Part shown: positions 58,931-64,000 of the stretch, piece after piece | How the letters are laid out: every line of letters starts with the position of its first letter | How positions within the stretch are numbered: position 1 is the stretch's first letter | DNA from: JAJAZB01 sp964244295 | Lineage (GTDB): Bacteria; Bacteroidota; Bacteroidia; Cytophagales; Spirosomataceae | Length of the DNA: 64,000 nucleotides | Reading direction: 5' to 3' | Assembly (NCBI GenBank): GCA_964244295.1 | Contig: CAXTIG010000025.1 | Coordinates: 30,180 to 94,179 of the forward strand | The notes under the pieces: generated by a model | The model's input: only the letters and a program-made list of their open reading frames with translations | Databases searched by the model: none | What the model was told of the DNA's origin: nothing | Program-made: the position numbers and the translations under genes

Positions 58931-61405
58931 ATGAACCAACGTCGACTCTTTCTCCCCCTCGCCTTCCTGCTGCTCGTTCGCTTCGCTTCGGCCCAGGATG
59001 CCCCCGCCTACCAAACCCCGCCCAAGCCCCTCGCCGACCTGGTGAACGTGCCCCTCACCCCCGGCTTCAACGTCGATTCGCGGGGCGACTGGGTCTTGAT
59101 TTCCGAGCGGGCCACCAATCCTTCCATCGCCGAACTGGCCCAGCCCGAACTTCGCCTCGCCGGGCTGCGCATCAACCCGGCCACCAACGGCCCCAGCCGC
59201 CAGCGGTTTATCACCGGCCTGAAACTCCGAAAACTGACGGGTAAAGAAGAAATTTCGGTCAAAAACCTCCCCGCCAACCCGCTGATTTCAAGCATCCAGT
59301 GGTCGCCCGACGAGGCGCAAATTGCGTTTCTGAACACGACCGATTCGGCGTTGGAGTTGTACGTCATCGACGTAGCGACCCAAACCGCCCAGCGCCTGGG
59401 CAGCGGGGCCGTCAACGCCGCTTACGGGCGGGCGTTCTGGTGGGCACCCGACTCGAAATCGCTCTTGGTGAAAACGATTCCGGCGGGTCGCGGCGCGGCC
59501 CCGCAGCCCAGCCGCGTGCCCAGCGGCCCGACGGTGCAGGAAAGTTTGGGCAAAAAAGCCCAGGCCCCGACCTACCAGGATTTGCTGAAAAATCCGACCG
59601 ACGAGAAAATTTTCGAATTCTACGCCACGTCCCAACTGCTGCGGATTCCCCTCGATGGAGCGGCGGTGCCCATCGGCCAACCGGCCCTGCTGGGCAGCGC
59701 CGAGCCTTCGCCCGACGGGCGGTTTATGTTGCTCGAAACCACCCACCGGCCCTACTCGTACCTGGTCACGGCCCGGAGTTTCCCCAACCGCATCGACCTG
59801 TTCGATGCCAGCGGAACGTTGGTCAAAACCCTGCACGATTTGCCCCTGCACGAAAACGCGCTCTACAGCCCCGACGCCGTCAACCCCGGCCCGCGCAACC
59901 ACGACTGGCGCGCCGACGCCCCCGCCACGCTCACCTGGGTGGAAGCCCGCGACGGCGGCAATCCGAAGCTGAAAGTCGGTATCCGCGACGAACTGCTGCA
60001 ACTCGAAGCGCCCTTTAGCGCCGAACCGAAGGTGCTGTACGCGGCGGCCAACCGCTTTGGGGGCGTGACCTGGGGGACCGCCAACGTCGCCCTGGTGAGC
60101 GAGTACTGGTGGCAAACCCGGAAATCCATCACCAAACGGCTCGACCCCGGCAATCCGGCCAACCCCGTCGTGCTTTTCGACCGCTCGTTTGAAGACCGCT
60201 ATTCCGACCCCGGCAACCCCGTGACCCGCCGCAACGCCGCCGGGCGGGCCGTGCTTGATTTGACCCCGGCGGGCGAGGTGTACCTGATTAATTCGGAAGG
60301 CGCTTCCAAAGAAGGCGACCGGCCCTTCGTAGACGTGATGAACCTGAGCACCAAACAAACCCGCCGCCTCTGGCGCAACGAGGGCAATGTGCTCGAACGC
60401 CCGCTGGAATTGCTCGACGCTGCGAAGGGATTGCTGCTTACCACGCGGGAGACGCCGGAGGAGAATCCGAATTATTTTGTCCGAACACTTAGTCCTAAGA
60501 AAAAACAGAACCCCCTCAACCAGGTCTCTTTTTTCCCGCATCCCTACCCGCAGTTGAAGGGCATCCAGAAGCAACAACTCCGCTACAAGCGCCCCGACGG
60601 CGTGGAGCTGACCGCCACGCTGTACCTGCCCGCCGGGTATAAAAAAGAAGACGGCCCGCTGCCCACGTTCCTCTGGGCCTACCCCGCCGAGTTTAAGGAC
60701 AAAGCCGCCGCCGGGCAGGTGGACGGCTCGCCTTATGCCTTCAACCGGATTAGTTACCAAACGGGGGCGGCTTTTGCCACAATGGGCTACGCTGTGCTCG
60801 AAGACGCCTCCATCCCCATCGTGGGCGAGGGCGACAAAGAACCCAACGACACCTACGTGGAGCAACTGGTGTCGAGTGCGAAGGCCGCCATCGACGAAGG
60901 CGTGCGGCTTGGTGTCGTGGACTCGGCCCGCGTGGGCGTGGGCGGGCATTCCTACGGGGCCTTCATGACGGCCAACCTCCTGAGCCACAGCAAGCTGTTT
61001 AAGGCGGGCATCGCCCGGAGCGGGGCCTACAACCGCACCCTGACACCCTTCGGATTTCAGAACGAACAGCGCACCTACTGGCAAGCCCCAGAGGTGTACA
61101 ACACGATGTCGCCGTTTATGAACGCCGACAAAGTAAAAACCCCGCTGCTGCTCACCCACGGCGAAGCCGACAACAACACGGGCACGTTCCCCATCCAGTC
61201 GGAGCGGTACTACAACGCGCTCAAGGGCATGGGGGCCACCGTGCGGCTGGTGCTGCTGCCCTACGAAAGCCACGGCTACACGGCGAAGGAATCGCTGCTG
61301 CATATGCTTTACGAAATGAACGGCTGGATGGACACCTACGTGAAAAACCCCAAACCCGCCGGGGGAAAATCGAAGACGGGCGCGGTGAGCGGGGCGGAAA
61401 AGTAA
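58931..61405 (+). CDS. Exported S9-family prolyl oligopeptidase (glutamyl endopeptidase-like)
   Basis: 824 residues; signal peptide ends RFASAQ. N-terminal beta-propeller (LANQWSPDEAQIAFLN-like blades, here SSIQWSPDEAQIAFLN) followed by an alpha/beta-hydrolase domain with GGHSYGAFM (Ser674), Asp in THGEADNNTG and His in ESHGYTAKES. The start YQTPPKPLADLVNVPLTPGF resembles plant/bacterial glutamyl endopeptidases of the S9D group. Start at 58931; the longer frame overlaps the nuoA promoter region. Confidence 0.92.
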   Translation: MNQRRLFLPLAFLLLVRFASAQDAPAYQTPPKPLADLVNVPLTPGFNVDSRGDWVLISERATNPSIAELAQPELRLAGLRINPATNGPSRQRFITGLKLRKLTGKEEISVKNLPANPLISSIQWSPDEAQIAFLNTTDSALELYVIDVATQTAQRLGSGAVNAAYGRAFWWAPDSKSLLVKTIPAGRGAAPQPSRVPSGPTVQESLGKKAQAPTYQDLLKNPTDEKIFEFYATSQLLRIPLDGAAVPIGQPALLGSAEPSPDGRFMLLETTHRPYSYLVTARSFPNRIDLFDASGTLVKTLHDLPLHENALYSPDAVNPGPRNHDWRADAPATLTWVEARDGGNPKLKVGIRDELLQLEAPFSAEPKVLYAAANRFGGVTWGTANVALVSEYWWQTRKSITKRLDPGNPANPVVLFDRSFEDRYSDPGNPVTRRNAAGRAVLDLTPAGEVYLINSEGASKEGDRPFVDVMNLSTKQTRRLWRNEGNVLERPLELLDAAKGLLLTTRETPEENPNYFVRTLSPKKKQNPLNQVSFFPHPYPQLKGIQKQQLRYKRPDGVELTATLYLPAGYKKEDGPLPTFLWAYPAEFKDKAAAGQVDGSPYAFNRISYQTGAAFATMGYAVLEDASIPIVGEGDKEPNDTYVEQLVSSAKAAIDEGVRLGVVDSARVGVGGHSYGAFMTANLLSHSKLFKAGIARSGAYNRTLTPFGFQNEQRTYWQAPEVYNTMSPFMNADKVKTPLLLTHGEADNNTGTFPIQSERYYNALKGMGATVRLVLLPYESHGYTAKESLLHMLYEMNGWMDTYVKNPKPAGGKSKTGAVSGAEK

Positions 61406-61415
61406 CTCATATCAC

Positions 61416-61538
61416 TGTCATCCAGAGCGCAGCGAAGGACCTCGTTGAATTACCGACTAGTTTGAGGTTAACTACCGCTGGGACACCGGCCAATTGTTCG
61501 GTCGTCCAGCGAGTTCCTTCGCTGCGCTCTGGATGACA
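61416..61538. repeat. GTCATCCAGA-type inverted repeat
   Basis: 29-nt arms 61416-61444 and 61510-61538, one mismatch; spacer contains attaccgact and an inner weaker stem. Between S9 peptidase and hexuronate carrier genes. Confidence 0.88.
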
Positions 61539-61632
61539 CATCATTTCTACTTCCTCCCTCCAATCTTTACTTCTTCCGGTGGTTAGGTTCATCCCGTCCG
61601 TCCCCTTTATCGTCTAAACCACCCCATCCCCC

Positions 61633-62946
61633 GTGTCCACAGCCACGACTTCCCCCACGCTCCAAAAAATTGGCACCTACCGCTGGCGCATCGTCGCGTT
61701 GCTGTTTTTTGCCACCACCATCAACTACCTCGACCGGCAGGTCATTGGCCTGTTGAAACCCACCCTGGCGGCTGACCTAAACTGGACGGAGGTCGATTAC
61801 AGCAACATCGTGATTGCGTTTCAGGTCGCCTACGCGGTGGGGCTGATTGGCTTCGGGGGCATTATCGACCGCATCGGCACCAAACTGGGCTATACCATTT
61901 CGGTGGTCATCTGGAGCATCGCTGCCATGCTACACGCGTTGGCGACAACCACCTTTGGCTTCGGCGCGGCGCGGGCCTTGCTAGGTCTGGGCGAAGCGGG
62001 TAACTTTCCCGCCGCCATCAAGTCGGTGGCCGAATGGTTTCCTAAAAAAGAGCGGGCGTTTGCGACGGGCTTGTTCAACTCCGGCACCAACATTGGGGCG
62101 GTCGTGTCGCCCATCATCGTGCCCTGGTTGCTGGGGGCTTACGGCTGGCAAATGGCGTTTATCCTGACCGGAGCCGTGGGCTTTATCTGGCTGATTTTCT
62201 GGATGAAATACTACCAGACGCCCGACCAGAAGACCAACCTCGACCCCGGCGAGTACGCCCACATCCACAGCGATGCCGAACCCGCCGCCCTCGCCGATGA
62301 CGACACGCGCAAGTACAGTTGGCTCCGCCTCTTCAGCATCCGCCAGACCTGGGCCTTCGTGTTCGGCAAAATGCTCACCGACCCGATTTGGTGGTTTTTC
62401 CTGTTCTGGTTGCCCTCGTACTTCTCCGAACGTTTCGCGTTGGATTTGAAAAAACCCAGCCTCGAACTCGTCGTGCTCTACACCGCCACCACCATTGGCA
62501 GCATCGGGGGTGGATTCATCACGGGCTTCCTCATCAAGCGGGGCTGGCCCGTGTACCGCGCCCGCAAAATCGCCATGCTCGGCTTCGCCCTGGCGGTGGT
62601 GCCCATCGTGACGGCGCAATTTGCCACCAACATCTGGCAGGCCGTGGGCCTCATCAGCCTCGCCGCCGCCGCGCACCAGGCCTGGAGCGCCAACATCTTC
62701 ACGACGGCCTCCGACATGTTCCCCAAAAAAGCGGTGAGTTCGGTGGTGGGCATCGGCGGCATGGCCGGGTCGGTGGGGGGTATTTTGTTCCCGCTGATGG
62801 TGGGGCAGGTGCTTGAGTTTTACAAAGCACAAGGCAACATCGTGGCGGGCTACAACATCATCTTCAGCATCTGCGGCTGTGCTTACCTGCTGGCCTGGGG
62901 TATTATGCACCTGTTCGCGCCGAAGATGGCGCAGGTGAAGATTTAA
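61633..62946 (+). CDS. exuT: Hexuronate-type MFS transporter (ACS family)
   Basis: 437 residues from GTG at 61633; twelve membrane helices. The ATTINYLDRQVIGLLKPTLAADLNWTEVDYSNIV start and the ARALLGLGEAGNFPAAIKSVAEWFPKKERAFATGLFNSGTNIGAV segment are typical of anion:cation symporters such as ExuT/GudP that take up galacturonate and glucuronate. It suits the uxaC-kdgK-eda genes at 27-31 kb, but substrate is inferred. Gene symbol is tentative. Confidence 0.85.
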   Translation: MSTATTSPTLQKIGTYRWRIVALLFFATTINYLDRQVIGLLKPTLAADLNWTEVDYSNIVIAFQVAYAVGLIGFGGIIDRIGTKLGYTISVVIWSIAAMLHALATTTFGFGAARALLGLGEAGNFPAAIKSVAEWFPKKERAFATGLFNSGTNIGAVVSPIIVPWLLGAYGWQMAFILTGAVGFIWLIFWMKYYQTPDQKTNLDPGEYAHIHSDAEPAALADDDTRKYSWLRLFSIRQTWAFVFGKMLTDPIWWFFLFWLPSYFSERFALDLKKPSLELVVLYTATTIGSIGGGFITGFLIKRGWPVYRARKIAMLGFALAVVPIVTAQFATNIWQAVGLISLAAAAHQAWSANIFTTASDMFPKKAVSSVVGIGGMAGSVGGILFPLMVGQVLEFYKAQGNIVAGYNIIFSICGCAYLLAWGIMHLFAPKMAQVKI

Positions 62947-62953
62947 GGGAAAT

Positions 62954-63011
62954 GCTCCTGTAAAAATCAACGCCCGGCTTGTAAAAGCCGGGCGTTGATT
63001 TTTACAGGAGC
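62954..63011. terminator. Perfect 27-bp hairpin, bidirectional terminator
   Basis: Arms 62954-62980 and 62985-63011 with a gtaa loop. T and A runs lie inside each arm near its outer end, so each direction ends in T-rich sequence. Between the convergent exuT and the next gene. Confidence 0.88.
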
Positions 63012-63035
63012 TACGAACCGGCATTTCCTTACCCC

Positions 63036-63656
63036 TCACCAAAACACCGGCCTAAAAAACGCCACTCCCTGCCGCCCTTCCCGGCGGTACTTCACGTAAA
63101 AAGTTTGCCCCAGTTCGTTTTCGTAGCTGAGGTAAATCCGGGGTTCGCGGAGGCCGGGCGGGGTGAGGTTTTCGAGCAGCGCTACTTCCCGCTGCCGGTT
63201 ACGGGTACGGCGGTACTGCTGGAGCAGGCTCGGCGGGAGGTCGAGCAGGGTTTTGGTCTCGAAGGTCAGCGATTGCCCGGCGGGTACCCGCACGCGCTGC
63301 CCGTTGGCGAAGGGTTCGACGTAGAGCAGGTCGGTGAAAATCTGGTGGTTTTTGTCGAAATGAAATTTCAAGTTGAAGGCATCGAACTTTGAGTCGTTTT
63401 GCACCGTGAGGTAGTGCAGCCAGCCCGCTTCCCACTCGGCATCCGGGCGCCCGCCCCGGTAGGTCGAGGTATCCACGCGCAGGCTCAGGCGGGGTTGAAT
63501 TTCAATCCGGGTTTTAAGTTGGCGCTGAAACAGCCACAGCAAGGCCGAGCCAACCAGCCCGCCGATGCTGATGGATTTAAGGTCGATGACCTGGTCGATT
63601 TCTTGTACTACGTCCCACATGGTTTTTGGCGGTTTTACAGCATCAATGGTTTTCAT
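63036..63656 (-). CDS. Membrane-anchored protein of unknown function
   Basis: 206 residues. One probable membrane helix (IGGLVGSALLWLFQ, near residue 33) follows a cytoplasmic start; the rest is soluble and beta-rich (IEIQPRLSLRVDTSTY, NLKFHFDKNHQIFTDLLYV, LTFETKTLLDLPPSLL, EPRIYLSYENELGQTFYVKYRREGRQG). No family recognised. Convergent with the exuT-like gene. Confidence 0.6.
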   Translation of the reverse strand: MKTIDAVKPPKTMWDVVQEIDQVIDLKSISIGGLVGSALLWLFQRQLKTRIEIQPRLSLRVDTSTYRGGRPDAEWEAGWLHYLTVQNDSKFDAFNLKFHFDKNHQIFTDLLYVEPFANGQRVRVPAGQSLTFETKTLLDLPPSLLQQYRRTRNRQREVALLENLTPPGLREPRIYLSYENELGQTFYVKYRREGRQGVAFFRPVFW

Positions 63657-64000
63657 TTGTGCTTACCCCCCGGCGCTTCGCCGGAAAGCGAGGAGCGGAA
63701 GAGAGCGATGAGAAGGCAATCGGGTTCACGTGAAAGGGAGGATTGGAGCGGCAACCGCCGGGGTTCTTTTGCAAAAGTCGCAAAAATAGAATGTCAATAT
63801 ATTTGACTTGAAATATATTTTTCAAAATTTAACATATAAATAAAATATACAGGTTCAAGGCGAGTCATCGACTGAACCGAAGCCATTTTCCAGATGCGTC
63901 ATTGCGAGCGTAGTGAAGCAATCCCCTCCCGGAGATCGAAATAGCTATAGATAATCAGAGAAAGGTTTGCAAATTGATCTGAATAGAATCCAAACGACGC
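63657..64000. other. Intergenic end of the window with a partial GTCATTGCGAG repeat
   Basis: No gene. AT-rich stretch near 63780-63850, then gcgtcattgcgag at 63897, followed by gaagcaatcccctcccggagatcgaaatagct. This equals the left arm and core of the 29062 element; the matching right arm is not seen before the window ends. Confidence 0.7.

Overview
The window comes from a high-GC member of the Bacteroidota, most likely the Cytophagales (a Spirosoma-like lineage is plausible; the genus cannot be fixed from the sequence). Evidence: two SusC/SusD outer-membrane pairs, a FecI/FecR-type sigma/anti-sigma system feeding a SusC with an STN domain, lipoprotein signals of the Bacteroidota kind, TAnnTTTG-type -7 promoter elements, tRNA genes without encoded CCA, and a LytS/LytTR sensor pair. 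There is no prophage, no CRISPR array and no rRNA operon; the only IS trace is a 3' transposase stub.

Layout. 1-4.4 kb: the 3' part of a susC gene and its susD. 4.5-7.6 kb: a D-2-hydroxyacid dehydrogenase, an SDR and two small envelope proteins. 7.7-7.94 kb: initiator tRNA-Met and tRNA-Arg(CCG), each with a terminator. 8.2-14 kb: small envelope or housekeeping genes (DM13 lipoprotein, barrel protein, YceI, DinB, NRDE/TANGO2, nucleoside hydrolase, exported propeller). 14-23 kb: ECF sigma, SGNH protein, decayed DNA, FecR, SusC with STN domain, SusD. 23-27 kb: ATP-grasp, DoxX, GNAT, YHS and two LysE-type transporters. 27-31 kb: uronate catabolism (uxaC, kdgK, eda), with a hexuronate-type MFS carrier at 61.6 kb. 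31-35 kb: ApbE, an FGE-sulfatase-domain protein, a YoeB toxin-antitoxin pair and a Gfo/Idh/MocA oxidoreductase. 34.8-37.2 kb: an aminotransferase-tyrA operon preceded by what looks like a complete tyrosine-responsive leader-peptide attenuator. 37.2-40.9 kb: a Crp/Fnr regulator and a SAM-I riboswitch before metY-metX. 43.4 kb: nuoC. 45.3-51.3 kb: part of the dcw cell-wall cluster (rsmH, ftsL-like, ftsI, murE) with a zeta-toxin-like kinase and a tiny partner ORF between ftsI and murE. 51.8-54.1 kb: LytS-type kinase and LytTR regulator. 57.2-58.8 kb: nuoA and nuoB with a DUF433/DUF5615 toxin-antitoxin-like pair inserted between them, all four reading frames overlapping. 58.9-63.7 kb: S9 peptidase, ExuT-like carrier and an unknown membrane-anchored protein.

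The most striking structural theme is the intergenic DNA. About a dozen long hairpins lie between genes. Most have ends reading GTCAT(C/G)C.GA or GTCATTGCGAG; their arms differ from copy to copy yet stay almost perfectly self-complementary. A second class, purine-rich short tandem repeats facing their own complement, sits between co-directional genes of operons. In some places these elements supply the stop codon or N-terminal reading frame of the neighbouring gene.

All assignments come from reading the sequence by eye and from recall of protein families; no search or folding program was run.
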